A stretch of DNA of 64,000 nucleotides, from assembly GCF_025466085.1 (NCBI RefSeq), contig NZ_JANLOD010000010.1:101821-165820 (forward strand). The letters are read 5' to 3'. The stretch comes from Pseudomonas sp. 14P_8.1_Bac3. GTDB lineage: Bacteria > Pseudomonadota > Gammaproteobacteria > Pseudomonadales > Pseudomonadaceae. Below are positions 54,057 to 63,255 of this stretch, in pieces. The notes beneath the pieces were generated by a model. That model did not search any database, was not told the origin of the DNA, and saw only the letters and a program-made list of their open reading frames with translations. Both the position numbers and the translations under genes were made by a program. Each line of letters begins with the position of its first letter. Position 1 is the stretch's first letter.

Positions 54057-55259
54057 TCAGGCCTGCTGCGGCGTCTTGACCTTGAAACGACGCCAGACCA
54101 AGCGGCCCACGGTGATCAGCCAGTTCAGCAGCGCCACGGCGAAAACTGTGAGCAAAAGTGTCGTCATGCCCTGCTCAACGATGATCTTTCCGGCCAGCAA
54201 CGGGAAGCCGAACACCCCGATGAAATACGACAGGCTGAACAACAGCAGCGATTGCGCGGTGGTGTCACCCGGCGCTTCATTCGCCGCCAGGCCGTTGATC
54301 ACTGAATAGGTCAGCCCGTAGCCGACGCCGAGCATCATCGCCGCCAGCACATAGGTGAAGCCGCTATCGACGACGAACCCGAACATCACGATCGAGCCCA
54401 TCATCAGCCCCGACAACAGGCATGACGCGCGGAACGGATCGCGCTTGACCACGAACCCGGCAATGAACATCCGGCTGCTGATCGCTGCGCCCATGAAGCC
54501 GAAAAAGAACAGCGAATAATCCAGCGAGCGAGACGCTGCGTAACTGGTCTGGAAGCTCGACAAGCCACCGAACACGCCTCCGCCGAGGCCGACCATGAGA
54601 ATCGGAAACACCGCCCTGGACGACAGCACCTTGACCGTGGCACCCCAGGAAATGCGCGCGACGGCAGCGGTGGGCGAGGGTGCTTTTTTCAACTGCGCGT
54701 CCAGGCGCCAGAACAGCAACACGCCGACCAGGCTGGCCAGCGCCGCGAGGTAAAAGGCCGCGGTCACCGGATAGCCGAGGGCACTGGCCGCGCGGCCCAG
54801 CAATGGACCGCTGCCGATCCCGGTCATCATGCTGCCCGACAGCAGCGCAAAGTATTTGGCCCGTTGCGCGGGCGTTACCAGGCTCGCGACGATAATCGGC
54901 CCGAGCGTATAAAAAACACCCCAACCCAACCCCAGCAGCAGCCCGAAAAACAGCAGTAGATGGCCAAAGCCCGGCGTCAGTGCAAAGCCAAGGCTGGCCG
55001 CGACCAGCAACACGCCAAACAGTGCGATTGAGCGCGCCGCGCCCAGCTTGTCGGACAAGTGCCCGGAGACAATCACCGCCACGAACGTACTGATCATCGC
55101 CGCAGAAATCACACTGCCCGCATCGTGTTCGTTACCACCCCGCGAGCCGATCAGCAGCGACAGTAAAAACGTCGAGCCGTAGGACAGCGACAGCAAATAA
55201 CTGGCGAGGCAAAACAGGCCGAACAACTTGCCGGAGACTGGCGGTGGTGCGGTAGACAT
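54057..55259 (-). CDS. Major facilitator superfamily transporter
   Basis: A 400-residue, 12-helix MFS protein. The loop between helices 2 and 3 has GHLSDKLGAARSIALFG, the superfamily marker. The second half starts near residue 205 after a short cytoplasmic linker (FWRLDAQLKKAPSPTAAV). Substrate unknown; the general look is that of a drug or metabolite exporter. AAGGA eight bases before ATG 55259; the ATG at 55295 has no site. Confidence 0.9.
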   Translation of the reverse strand: MSTAPPPVSGKLFGLFCLASYLLSLSYGSTFLLSLLIGSRGGNEHDAGSVISAAMISTFVAVIVSGHLSDKLGAARSIALFGVLLVAASLGFALTPGFGHLLLFFGLLLGLGWGVFYTLGPIIVASLVTPAQRAKYFALLSGSMMTGIGSGPLLGRAASALGYPVTAAFYLAALASLVGVLLFWRLDAQLKKAPSPTAAVARISWGATVKVLSSRAVFPILMVGLGGGVFGGLSSFQTSYAASRSLDYSLFFFGFMGAAISSRMFIAGFVVKRDPFRASCLLSGLMMGSIVMFGFVVDSGFTYVLAAMMLGVGYGLTYSVINGLAANEAPGDTTAQSLLLFSLSYFIGVFGFPLLAGKIIVEQGMTTLLLTVFAVALLNWLITVGRLVWRRFKVKTPQQA

Positions 55260-55453
55260 GACGCGGTTCCTTGACCCGATATCGGTGAGTGTCATCTATC
55301 TATCACGCAAGGCGCCGATGTTAGGTCCGAGGTTATCGATTCCAAGGTTAATGGTGGGCGGAGTAATGTCCCCGGCCAAGTAAAACAATCCTTGTGACGC
55401 GCGCCGCGCAGCGACTTAGTATGGCGTTTTCCACTTTTGACGAAGGCACGTCC

Positions 55454-55936
55454 ATGACGATCGAAATCCGCCCGGCCACCCCCAGCGATGCACCGCAAAT
55501 CCTCGGGTTCATCACTGAACTGGCCGACTACGAACGTGCCCGCCACGAAGTCATCGCCAGCGTCGCCGACATCGAGCGCAGCCTGTTCAGCGAAGGCGCC
55601 ACGGCGCATGGCCTGATCTGTCTGCGCGACGGTCTGCCGATCGGTTTCGCCGTTTTTTTCTTCAGCTATTCCACCTGGCTCGGCAGTAACTGCCTGTACC
55701 TCGAAGACCTTTACATCACCCCGGAACAGCGTGGCGGCGGCGCGGGCAAAACCCTGCTGCGGCATTTGGCGAAGATCGCCTGCGCCAATGATTGCGGGCG
55801 CTTTGAGTGGAGCGTGCTGGACTGGAACACGCCGGCGATCGACTTCTACAAGTCCCTCGGCGCTCAGCCACAGGAGGAGTGGGTGCGGTATCGGATGGAC
55901 GGCGCGGTATTGCGGGAGTTTGCCGAAGGTAAATGA
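55454..55936 (+). CDS. GNAT-family N-acetyltransferase
   Basis: A 160-residue acetyltransferase. The acetyl-CoA loop is in EQRGGGAGKTLLRHLAKIA (about residue 100, R/QxxGxG/A), and LYLEDLYITPE and FYKSLGAQPQEEW are typical of the diamine N-acetyltransferase branch, so polyamine-type substrates are possible. ATG 55454 with GAAGG seven bases upstream. Confidence 0.9.
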   Translation: MTIEIRPATPSDAPQILGFITELADYERARHEVIASVADIERSLFSEGATAHGLICLRDGLPIGFAVFFFSYSTWLGSNCLYLEDLYITPEQRGGGAGKTLLRHLAKIACANDCGRFEWSVLDWNTPAIDFYKSLGAQPQEEWVRYRMDGAVLREFAEGK

Positions 55937-55945
55937 CCCTGCTTC

Positions 55946-56026
55946 AAAGACCGCAGCCTTTGACAGCGCTCCTGTGCCGGGATTCGCCTTCCCGCTGGAG
56001 CCGCCGAAAGCTGCGGTCTTTTTTTG
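55946..56026 (+). terminator. Long-loop terminator after the GNAT gene
   Basis: AAAGACCGCAGC and GCTGCGGTCTTT are perfect arms enclosing about 57 bases, followed by further T. It isolates the GNAT gene from the dgo promoter that follows. Confidence 0.7.
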
Positions 56027-56032
56027 TTTTAA

Positions 56033-56091
56033 TCCCATAATATGGGAGTGATATTTATATATTGAGATTTCCCTCTGTCCGGGTTTATAGT
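56033..56091 (+). promoter_or_regulatory. Operator and promoter of the dgo operon
   Basis: A perfect palindrome TCCCATAATATGGGA (56033-56047), then TTGAGA (56062-56067) and TATAGT (56086-56091), spacer 18. Spacing and sequence match 48765-48823. The leader just before the start codon is also shared (56112-56134 and 48858-48880, one mismatch). The IclR protein encoded at the end of the operon is the natural candidate to bind it (inference). Confidence 0.78.
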
Positions 56092-56130
56092 CCAGCTCAC
56101 TCACTGCCAATAAACAAAACAGGTGAAGCG

Positions 56131-57123
56131 ATGCTGGCGCAATTGATCGCGCTCGATTGGGGGACAACCTCATTACGTGCTTACAAACTCGCTGCAGGCG
56201 GCCAGGTGCTGGAACAGCGTTCGCTGTCGTGCGGCATCATGCAGCTGCCGACATCGCCGCGGGTGATTGCCGGTCAGGTGTGCACCGACGGGTTTGAATT
56301 GGCCTTCGACGAAGCCTGCGGGGACTGGCTCGACGCGCAACCCGGTTTGCCGGTGATTGCCTGCGGCATGGTCGGCAGCGCCCAGGGCTGGCGCGAAGCG
56401 GCCTACCGCGACACGCCGGCGAACGTCGCCACTCTCGGAACATCCCTACAGACTGTCCACAGTATTCGCGGTGTCGATGTGCACATCGTGCCGGGCGTGA
56501 TTCAGCGTTCGCGCTTGCCGAACGTGATGCGCGGCGAAGAAACCCAGGTCCTCGGCGTGCTGCAAAATCTTCCCCACGGGGCGGGCGGTGACCTGTTGAT
56601 CGGCCTGCCCGGCAGCCATTCGAAATGGGTCGAAGTGGCCGACGGCTGCATCGTGCATTTCGATACGTTCATGACCGGCGAGGTCTTCGCCGTCCTCAGC
56701 GAACACAGCATTCTCGGGCGCACCCAGCAACGCGGCGGCGCTTTCGAGGGCGACGCGTTTGACCGTGGGGTGCACGTGGCGCTGTCGACGGAGGGCGAGA
56801 TCGGTCCACTGTCGACCCTGTTCAGTGCTCGTAGCCTGGGGCTCACCGGTGAGCTCAGTGGCAGCGCGCAAGCGGATTACCTGTCCGGCCTGCTGATCGG
56901 TCACGAACTGGCGGCGCTGGCCACGGTTCAGCGGCGTCGGCGCAACAGCGTCCATCTGCCGTCGATCATTCTTATCGGCAATTCCCAACTCTGCGCCCGC
57001 TACCGCCGGGCCCTCGACACCTGCGGTTTCGCTCGCGTGACCCTGGCCGAACAAGCCACCGAACGCGGGTTGTGGCAACTGGCGCTGGCCGCCGGACTGG
57101 TTACCCCGCATCCATCCCGTTAA
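56131..57123 (+). CDS. dgoK: 2-oxo-3-deoxygalactonate kinase
   Basis: Phosphorylates 2-dehydro-3-deoxygalactonate (KDGal) with ATP. 330 residues of the DgoK family. The N-terminal phosphate loop is ALDWGTTSLRAYKL, then GMVGSAQGW, ETQVLGVL and GLPGSHSKWV (the family's conserved motif at about residue 160). ATG 56131 with AGGTG upstream. It leads dgoK-dgoA-dgoD-dgoT. Confidence 0.94.
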   Translation: MLAQLIALDWGTTSLRAYKLAAGGQVLEQRSLSCGIMQLPTSPRVIAGQVCTDGFELAFDEACGDWLDAQPGLPVIACGMVGSAQGWREAAYRDTPANVATLGTSLQTVHSIRGVDVHIVPGVIQRSRLPNVMRGEETQVLGVLQNLPHGAGGDLLIGLPGSHSKWVEVADGCIVHFDTFMTGEVFAVLSEHSILGRTQQRGGAFEGDAFDRGVHVALSTEGEIGPLSTLFSARSLGLTGELSGSAQADYLSGLLIGHELAALATVQRRRRNSVHLPSIILIGNSQLCARYRRALDTCGFARVTLAEQATERGLWQLALAAGLVTPHPSR

Positions 57124-57142
57124 ACCTGACTGGAGGTCTGAC

Positions 57143-57763
57143 ATGCTCAAGCAAGCCCTGGCGCAAAACGGTCTGATCGCGATCCTGCGCGGCCTGCGTC
57201 CGCAAGAAGCAGCCGCCATCGGCGAAGTCCTGTATGCCCAAGGATTTCGCGTCATCGAAGTGCCGCTTAATTCTCCCGAGCCGTACGAAAGTATCCGCAT
57301 CCTGCGCAGTACCTTGCCCGCTGATTGCCTGATCGGCGCTGGCACTGTGCTGACGCCGGAACAGGTCGAGCAAGTCAAGGCCGCCGGCGGACAGGTGATT
57401 GTCATGCCCCACAGCGATCCCAAGGTGCTGCGTGCGGCGAAAGCGGCGGGGTTGTTCCTGTCGCCAGGTGTTGCGACGCCAACCGAAGCCTTCGCTGCAC
57501 TGGCCGAAGGCGCGGACGTATTGAAAATGTTTCCGGCCGAGCAAATGGGGCCGGCCGTCGTCAAGGCCTGGCTCGCGGTGTTGCCGGCGGGAACGATTCT
57601 GGCGCCGGTGGGCGGGATCACGCCGGACACCATGCAGGTGTTTATCGACGCCGGTGTCAAAGGTTTCGGTCTCGGTTCCGGCCTGTTCAAACCGGGCATG
57701 ACGCCGGAGCAAGTGGCGATCAATGCCAAGGCTTACGTGGCTGCCTGGAAAGCCCTTCGCTAA
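57143..57763 (+). CDS. dgoA: 2-dehydro-3-deoxy-6-phosphogalactonate aldolase
   Basis: Splits KDPGal into pyruvate and glyceraldehyde 3-phosphate. 206 residues, KDPG/KDPGal aldolase fold. The Schiff-base Lys is in [11 protein letters not shown] (about residue 126), the acid/base Glu in [14 protein letters not shown], and [10 protein letters not shown] and [10 protein letters not shown] bind phosphate. It follows dgoK by 19 bases. Confidence 0.95.
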   Translation: MLKQALAQNGLIAILRGLRPQEAAAIGEVLYAQGFRVIEVPLNSPEPYESIRILRSTLPADCLIGAGTVLTPEQVEQVKAAGGQVIVMPHSDPKVLRAAKAAGLFLSPGVATPTEAFAALAEGADVLKMFPAEQMGPAVVKAWLAVLPAGTILAPVGGITPDTMQVFIDAGVKGFGLGSGLFKPGMTPEQVAINAKAYVAAWKALR

Positions 57764-57810
57764 GACTTTTTGGCGCTGCGAGCGCTGCCTCTAACAAGAG
57801 AGACCCACAG

Positions 57811-58959
57811 ATGAAAATCACCAAACTGACCACCTTCATCGTTCCGCCGCGCTGGTGCTTCCTCAAGGTCGAAACCGACGAGGGCGTGACCGGTTGGGGC
57901 GAGCCCGTGGTCGAAGGCCGGGCTCACACCGTGGCGGCCGCGGTTGAAGAATTGTCCGACTACCTGATCGGCAAAGACCCACGCAACATCGAAGACATCT
58001 GGACCGTGTTGTACCGCGGCGGCTTCTACCGGGGCGGTGCGATCCACATGAGCGCCCTGGCCGGCATCGACCAGGCGCTGTGGGACATCAAGGGCAAGGC
58101 GCTGGGTGTGTCGGTCAGCGATCTGCTCGGCGGTCAGGTGCGGGACAAGATCCGTGTCTATTCGTGGATCGGCGGTGATCGTCCGGCCGACACGGCGCGT
58201 GCGGCCAAGGAAGCGGTTTCCCGTGGTTTCACCGCAGTGAAGATGAACGGCACCGAAGAGCTGCAATTCCTCGATTCCTTCGAGAAAGTCGACCTGGCCC
58301 TGGCCAACGTCGCCGCCGTGCGTGATGCGGTCGGCCCGAACGTTGGCATCGGTGTGGACTTCCATGGCCGGGTGCACAAACCCATGGCCAAGGTGCTGAT
58401 GAAGGAACTCGATCCCTACAAGCTGATGTTCATCGAAGAGCCGGTGCTCAGCGAAAACTACGAAGCGTTGAAGGAACTGGCACCCCTGACCAGCACGCCG
58501 ATTGCTCTCGGCGAGCGGCTGTTCTCGCGCTGGGATTTCAAGCGTGTATTGAGCGAAGGCTACGTCGACATCATCCAGCCGGATGCCTCGCACGCCGGCG
58601 GCATCACCGAAACCCGCAAGATCGCCAACATGGCCGAAGCCTACGACGTGGCGTTGGCACTGCATTGCCCGTTGGGCCCGATTGCCCTGGCGGCGTGCCT
58701 GCAACTCGACGCGGTTTGCTACAACGCGTTCATCCAGGAACAGAGCCTGGGCATCCATTACAACGAGAGCAACGACCTGCTGGATTACGTCAAGGATCCG
58801 CGGGTGTTCGACTACGACAAGGGCTTCGTGAAAATCCCGAATGGCCCGGGCCTGGGCATCGAGATCAACGAGGAATACGTCATCGAGCGCGCGGCGGTCG
58901 GCCACCGCTGGCGCAACCCGATCTGGCGGCATGCTGATGGCAGTTTTGCCGAGTGGTGA
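57811..58959 (+). CDS. dgoD: D-galactonate dehydratase
   Basis: Removes water from D-galactonate to give KDGal. 382 residues, enolase superfamily (mandelate racemase subgroup). Visible ligands and catalytic residues: DFHGRVH (Asp and His of the GalD pattern), [17 protein letters not shown] for the three metal-binding carboxylates, the catalytic His in [11 protein letters not shown], and Glu in [10 protein letters not shown]. The start MKITKLTTF at 57811 follows an AGAGAGA stretch, 47 bases after dgoA. Confidence 0.95.
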   Translation: MKITKLTTFIVPPRWCFLKVETDEGVTGWGEPVVEGRAHTVAAAVEELSDYLIGKDPRNIEDIWTVLYRGGFYRGGAIHMSALAGIDQALWDIKGKALGVSVSDLLGGQVRDKIRVYSWIGGDRPADTARAAKEAVSRGFTAVKMNGTEELQFLDSFEKVDLALANVAAVRDAVGPNVGIGVDFHGRVHKPMAKVLMKELDPYKLMFIEEPVLSENYEALKELAPLTSTPIALGERLFSRWDFKRVLSEGYVDIIQPDASHAGGITETRKIANMAEAYDVALALHCPLGPIALAACLQLDAVCYNAFIQEQSLGIHYNESNDLLDYVKDPRVFDYDKGFVKIPNGPGLGIEINEEYVIERAAVGHRWRNPIWRHADGSFAEW

Positions 58960-58981
58960 GTTCTCCCTGACCCCAAACCCC

Positions 58982-59071
58982 TGTGGGAGCCAGCCTGCTG
59001 GCGATGTGGTCTGCACCTCCAGCCGTTAAGGTGACTGACAAATCGCTTTCGCGAGCAGGCTCGCTCCCACA
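58982..59071. repeat. REPIN inside the dgo operon
   Basis: TGTGGGAGCCAGCCTGCTGG (58982-59001) and its inverted, slightly diverged partner (about 59048-59071) lie in the gap between dgoD and dgoT. Transcribed, it would form a hairpin that can stabilise the upstream part of the message. Confidence 0.8.
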
Positions 59072-59126
59072 AGGGGGCGGTGCAACGTTTCAAACTGACC
59101 TCGATAATCATAAGAAGAGGCACCCC

Positions 59127-60437
59127 ATGCAACCGCAAACCCTCACCGGGCAGGCGTCGTTGGTGACGCCCAGCCGCAAGCGTTTTTTCATCATGGTGCT
59201 GCTGTTCATCACCGTGGTGATCAACTACCTCGACCGCAGCAACCTGTCCATCGCCGCCCCCGCGCTGACCAGCGAATTGGGCATCGACCCGATTCACGTC
59301 GGGTTGATTTTCTCCGCGTTCGGCTGGACCTACGCCGCCATGCAGATCCCCGGCGGCTGGCTGGTGGATCGCGTGCCGCCGCGGATTCTCTACAGCGTCG
59401 CGCTGTTGTTGTGGTCCGTGGCGACGGTCATGCTCGGTTTCGCCGCCAGTTCCATTGCCTTGTTCGTCCTGCGCATGGCGGTGGGCGCGCTGGAAGCCCC
59501 GGCGTATCCGATCAACAGCCGCGTGGTCACCACCTGGTTTCCCGAACGCGAACGCGCCACGGCCATCGGTTTCTACACCTCCGGGCAGTTTGTCGGGTTG
59601 GCGTTCCTGACGCCGGTGCTCGCCTGGCTGCAGCATGAATTTGGCTGGCACATGGTGTTCGTCAGCACCGGTGCGGCAGGCATTCTCTGGGCGGTGATCT
59701 GGTACGCGGTGTATCGCGAGCCGCGGGATTTCAAAGGCGCCAACGAGGCCGAAATCGACTTGATCCGCGAAGGCGGCGGGCTTGTAGACATCCAGGTGGA
59801 ACAGGCCAACGTCAAAGCCAGATTCAGCTGGAGCGATCTCGGCATCGTGCTGACCCAACGTAAACTCTGGGGTATCTACCTCGGCCAGTTCTGCCTTAAC
59901 TCTACGCTGTGGTTTTTTCTGACGTGGTTCCCGACCTACCTGGTGAAATATCGCGGCATGGACTTCATTAAGTCCGGGCTGCTGGCGTCGTTGCCGTTTC
60001 TCGCGGCGTTCATCGGCGTGCTCTGTTCTGGGTTCTTTTCCGATTTCCTGATTCGTCGCGGTTACACGGTGGGCTTTGCCCGCAAGCTGCCGATCATTGG
60101 CGGGCTGCTGATCTCGACCTCGATCATTGGCGCCAACTTCGTCGAGTCGACGCCGCTGGTCATCGCCTTCCTCGCGTTGGCCTTCTTCGGCAACGGACTG
60201 GCGTCGATCACCTGGTCGCTGGTATCGACCCTGGCACCGGCACGCTTATTGGGGCTGACGGGCGGCGTGTTCAATTTCATCGGCAACCTGTCGGCGATTA
60301 CCACGCCAATCGTCATCGGTTTCCTCGCCAGCGGTGATTCGTTTGCTCCGGCGATCACCTACATCTCGGTTCTGGCGTTGATTGGCGCACTTTCCTACGT
60401 ATTGCTGGTGGGCAAGGTCGAGCGTATCAAGTTGTAG
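59127..60437 (+). CDS. dgoT: MFS galactonate transporter, DgoT-like
   Basis: A 436-residue anion:cation symporter (ACS family) that imports hexonates with protons. NYLDRSNLSIAAPALTSELG in helix 1, GWLVDRVPPRILY after helix 2, and YPINSRVVTTWFPERERATA are typical. The cytoplasmic N-terminus is about 20 residues. AGAGG six bases before ATG 59127. Same operon as dgoKAD. Confidence 0.92.
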   Translation: MQPQTLTGQASLVTPSRKRFFIMVLLFITVVINYLDRSNLSIAAPALTSELGIDPIHVGLIFSAFGWTYAAMQIPGGWLVDRVPPRILYSVALLLWSVATVMLGFAASSIALFVLRMAVGALEAPAYPINSRVVTTWFPERERATAIGFYTSGQFVGLAFLTPVLAWLQHEFGWHMVFVSTGAAGILWAVIWYAVYREPRDFKGANEAEIDLIREGGGLVDIQVEQANVKARFSWSDLGIVLTQRKLWGIYLGQFCLNSTLWFFLTWFPTYLVKYRGMDFIKSGLLASLPFLAAFIGVLCSGFFSDFLIRRGYTVGFARKLPIIGGLLISTSIIGANFVESTPLVIAFLALAFFGNGLASITWSLVSTLAPARLLGLTGGVFNFIGNLSAITTPIVIGFLASGDSFAPAITYISVLALIGALSYVLLVGKVERIKL

Positions 60438-60497
60438 TCGCCACCATCGCGCGACCATAATGCCGCCGATTCTCTCGCTCAACGGTAAAGGCTGGAT

Positions 60498-61301
60498 ATG
60501 CAGGAAGACCCCGCAAAAATCTCCAAGGACGCCGCGCCGACCGGCACCCAGACTCTGCTTCGCGGTCTGGGTGTGGTTCAGGCCGTGGCCAGTGGCGCCC
60601 GCGACCTCAAGGAAATCGCCCGACAGATCGGTACTACGCGCAGCACCACCCACCGCCTGGCCAGTTGCCTGGTGGACGAGCGCTATTTGCGGGTGGTGCC
60701 GCAGATCGGTTACCTGCTAGGGCCGAAGCTGATCGAACTGGGTTTTCAGGCGCGTGAAGAACTGCCGCTGGTCACCCTGGCCGGGCCGTATCTGGATGAG
60801 TTGTCGGCGTTGACCGGCGACACCATTCACCTGGCGATCCGCGAGGGCGACGAAGTGCTGTACCTGCACAAGAATCCGGGGCGCAACGGTCCGGAAATGC
60901 GTTCGCGGGTCGGCCATCGCATGCCGCTGGCGCGCACCGGGATCGGCAAGGCGCTGATGCTGGACGACACCCGGGAGGAATGGCAGCGGCTGTACGAAGT
61001 CAGCCTGCCTGCGGGTGGGAAAAATCAATTCTGGCCGCAGCACCCGGAACAATCCTGGGAGCAGTTCCAACAGCGCATGATTGAGTACGTCGCGGGGGGC
61101 TATGCCTTCGATCTTGAAGACAACGAACCGTCGATCCGCTGTGTGGCTGCGCCGATTCGGGATGCCAGCAAGCGCATCATCGCCGGCATCAGCATCGCCA
61201 GCACCGTGCCGTACATGCCGCTGGAAAAAATGGCCGAGCTGATTCCCCTGATCAAAGGCGTGACAGCCCGACTGTCGGCGGAGCTGGGCTTGAAGGTTTA
61301 G
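60498..61301 (+). CDS. IclR-family regulator of the dgo genes
   Basis: A 267-residue IclR protein. The winged helix covers about residues 20-75 (DLKEIARQIGTTRSTTHRLA), with the effector-binding GAF-like domain from about 90 (DTIHLAIREGDEVLYLHK, MPLARTGIGKALM). It lies 60 bases after dgoT on the same strand. The best guess for its target is the TCCC-GGGA palindrome before dgoK; no such site is seen before its own gene. Confidence 0.92.
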   Translation: MQEDPAKISKDAAPTGTQTLLRGLGVVQAVASGARDLKEIARQIGTTRSTTHRLASCLVDERYLRVVPQIGYLLGPKLIELGFQAREELPLVTLAGPYLDELSALTGDTIHLAIREGDEVLYLHKNPGRNGPEMRSRVGHRMPLARTGIGKALMLDDTREEWQRLYEVSLPAGGKNQFWPQHPEQSWEQFQQRMIEYVAGGYAFDLEDNEPSIRCVAAPIRDASKRIIAGISIASTVPYMPLEKMAELIPLIKGVTARLSAELGLKV

Positions 61302-61377
61302 GCCTTCAGTGCGTGATGCATCGATGATCCCCGCTCCCACAAGGGAAGGGGTGTAGGGGCATAAATTTGCGGGCAAC

Positions 61378-61402
61378 AAAAAGGCCCCCATCAGGGAGCC
61401 TT
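61378..61402 (-). terminator. Terminator of the ETF-QO gene
   Basis: On the minus strand, AAGGCTCCC-TGAT-GGGGGCCTT followed by TTTTG, 18 bases after the stop at 61421. Confidence 0.75.
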
Positions 61403-61420
61403 GATGTTCAGGCGTTCGAC

Positions 61421-63085
61421 TTACATGTTCGGGTAAGTCGGGCCGCCGGCACCTTCCGGCGCCACCCAGGTGATGTTCTGTGCAGGGTCCTTGATGTCGC
61501 AGGTCTTGCAGTGAACACAGTTCTGGGCGTTGATCTGGAAGCGCTTCTCGCCGTCTTCCTTGGTCACCACTTCGTACACTCCCGCCGGGCAGTAGCGCTG
61601 GGCCGGTTCATCGTACAGCGGCAGGTTCTTGCTGATCGGGATGCTCGGGTCGGTCAGCTTCAGGTGGCACGGTTGTTCTTCTTCATGGTTGGTCCCCGAG
61701 ATGAACACCGAACTGAGTTTGTCGAAGCTGAGCTTGCCGTCCGGTTTCGGGTATTCGATCTTCTTGCAGTCGGCCGCGAGCTTGAGGCAGGCGTAATCCG
61801 GTTTGGTGTCGTGCAAGGTGAACGGCAGTTTGCCGCCGAAGATGTTCTGGTCGAGCCAGTTGAAACCGCCGCCGACGATCGCGCCGAACTTGTGGATCGC
61901 CGGGCCGAAGTTGCGGCTGGCGAACAGCTCGTCGTAGAGCCAGCTCTTTTTGAATGCGTCCACATAAGTGGTCAGCTCTTCGGTGCCATCTTTTTCGGCG
62001 AACAGCGCCTCGGCCACGGATTCAGCGGCGAGCATGCCGGACTTCATCGCGGTGTGGCTGCCTTTGATCTTGGCGAAGTTCAGGGTGCCGAGATCGCAAC
62101 CGATCAGCGCGCCGCCCTTGAAGACCATTTTCGGCAGCGAGTTCAGGCCGCCCTTGCAGATGGCGCGGGCGCCGTAGCTGATGCGCTTGCCGCCTTCCAG
62201 GTACTGCTTGAGCACCGGGTGATGCTTGAGGCGCTGGAACTCGTCGAACGGCGACAGGTAGGTGTTGCTGTAGGAAAGATCGACGATCAGGCCGACGACC
62301 ACCTGGTTGTTTTCCAGGTGATAAAGGAACGAGCCGCCGGTATTCTCGGTGCCCATGATGTCCAGCGGCCAGCCTGCGGTGTGCACCACCAGACCTGGCT
62401 GATGCTTGGCCGGGTCGATTTCCCAGATTTCTTTCAGGCCGATGCCGTAGTGCTGGGCATCGGCTTCGCTGTCGAGGTTGAAGCGCTTGATCAGCTGCTT
62501 GCCGATGTGGCCGCGGCAACCTTCGGCGAACAGGGTGTACTTGCCACGCAATTCCATGCCTGGGGTGTACAAGCCGTCTTTCGGATGGCCTTCGCGGTCG
62601 ACGCCGAGGTCGCCGGTGATGATCCCGCGAACCACGCCGTTCTCGTCGAACAGCGCTTCCTGAGCCGCGAAGCCTGGGTAGATTTCCACGCCCAGGTTCT
62701 CGGCCTGCTGGGCCAGCCAGCGGCACAGGTTGCCCAGGGAGATGATGTAGTTGCCTTCGTTGTGCATGGTCTTGGGCACAAAGAGGTCAGGAATTTTTTG
62801 CGCGCTGTCGGCGTTCTTGAGAACGAAGATATCGTCGCGGGTCACCGGTGTGTTCAGCGGGGCGCCGAGTTCTTTCCAGTCCGGGAACAGTTCGTTCAGG
62901 GCGCGGGGTTCGAACACCGCACCGGACAGGATGTGAGCACCCACTTCGGAGCCTTTTTCGACCACGCAGACGCTGATTTCCTTACCGGCTTCGGCGGCCT
63001 TCTGCTTCAATCGGCAGGCAGCGGAAAGACCAGCGGGGCCGGCACCGACGATGACGACGTCGAATTCCATGTATTCGCGTTCCAC
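61421..63085 (-). CDS. Electron-transfer flavoprotein-ubiquinone oxidoreductase
   Basis: Passes electrons from reduced ETF to ubiquinone at the membrane. 554 residues, full length for the bacterial enzyme. The FAD-binding motif is FDVVIVGAGPAGLSAACRL at the N-terminus. Two hydrophobic surface segments mediate monotopic membrane contact. The [4Fe-4S] ligands are near the C-terminus: RYCPAGVYEV and NCVHCKTCDIKDPAQNITW. GTG start at 63085 with AGGAG seven bases upstream. It is divergent from etfB. Confidence 0.96.
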   Translation of the reverse strand: MEREYMEFDVVIVGAGPAGLSAACRLKQKAAEAGKEISVCVVEKGSEVGAHILSGAVFEPRALNELFPDWKELGAPLNTPVTRDDIFVLKNADSAQKIPDLFVPKTMHNEGNYIISLGNLCRWLAQQAENLGVEIYPGFAAQEALFDENGVVRGIITGDLGVDREGHPKDGLYTPGMELRGKYTLFAEGCRGHIGKQLIKRFNLDSEADAQHYGIGLKEIWEIDPAKHQPGLVVHTAGWPLDIMGTENTGGSFLYHLENNQVVVGLIVDLSYSNTYLSPFDEFQRLKHHPVLKQYLEGGKRISYGARAICKGGLNSLPKMVFKGGALIGCDLGTLNFAKIKGSHTAMKSGMLAAESVAEALFAEKDGTEELTTYVDAFKKSWLYDELFASRNFGPAIHKFGAIVGGGFNWLDQNIFGGKLPFTLHDTKPDYACLKLAADCKKIEYPKPDGKLSFDKLSSVFISGTNHEEEQPCHLKLTDPSIPISKNLPLYDEPAQRYCPAGVYEVVTKEDGEKRFQINAQNCVHCKTCDIKDPAQNITWVAPEGAGGPTYPNM

Positions 63086-63210
63086 AGGTTATCTCCTACT
63101 CAAGGCTCAACAGTTTTTTTTCTAATTGGAGGTTTGGTGTCGCATCCATGAATCCCTGTATAAGCAGGGAAGAGCACAATCGCTGAACCACCTTTCTCTC
63201 TGGGTGGCGC

Positions 63211-63239
63211 ATTATATCTACACCACTCTCAGCGTCCAA
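63211..63239 (-). promoter_or_regulatory. Sigma-70 promoter of ETF-QO
   Basis: Read on the minus strand: TTGGAC (63239-63234), a 17-base spacer, and TATAAT (63216-63211). Transcription would start near 63204, giving a leader of about 120 bases. Confidence 0.75.
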
Positions 63240-63241
63240 TA

Positions 63242-63255
63242 CAAACGTTTGTTTG
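63242..63255. promoter_or_regulatory. Candidate PsrA operator
   Basis: CAAACGTTTGTTTG fits the PsrA consensus [G/C]AAAC-N2-4-GTTT[G/C] with a four-base spacer. It touches the ETF-QO -35. PsrA represses fatty-acid oxidation genes and senses long-chain fatty acids in pseudomonads (family knowledge). Confidence 0.55.
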
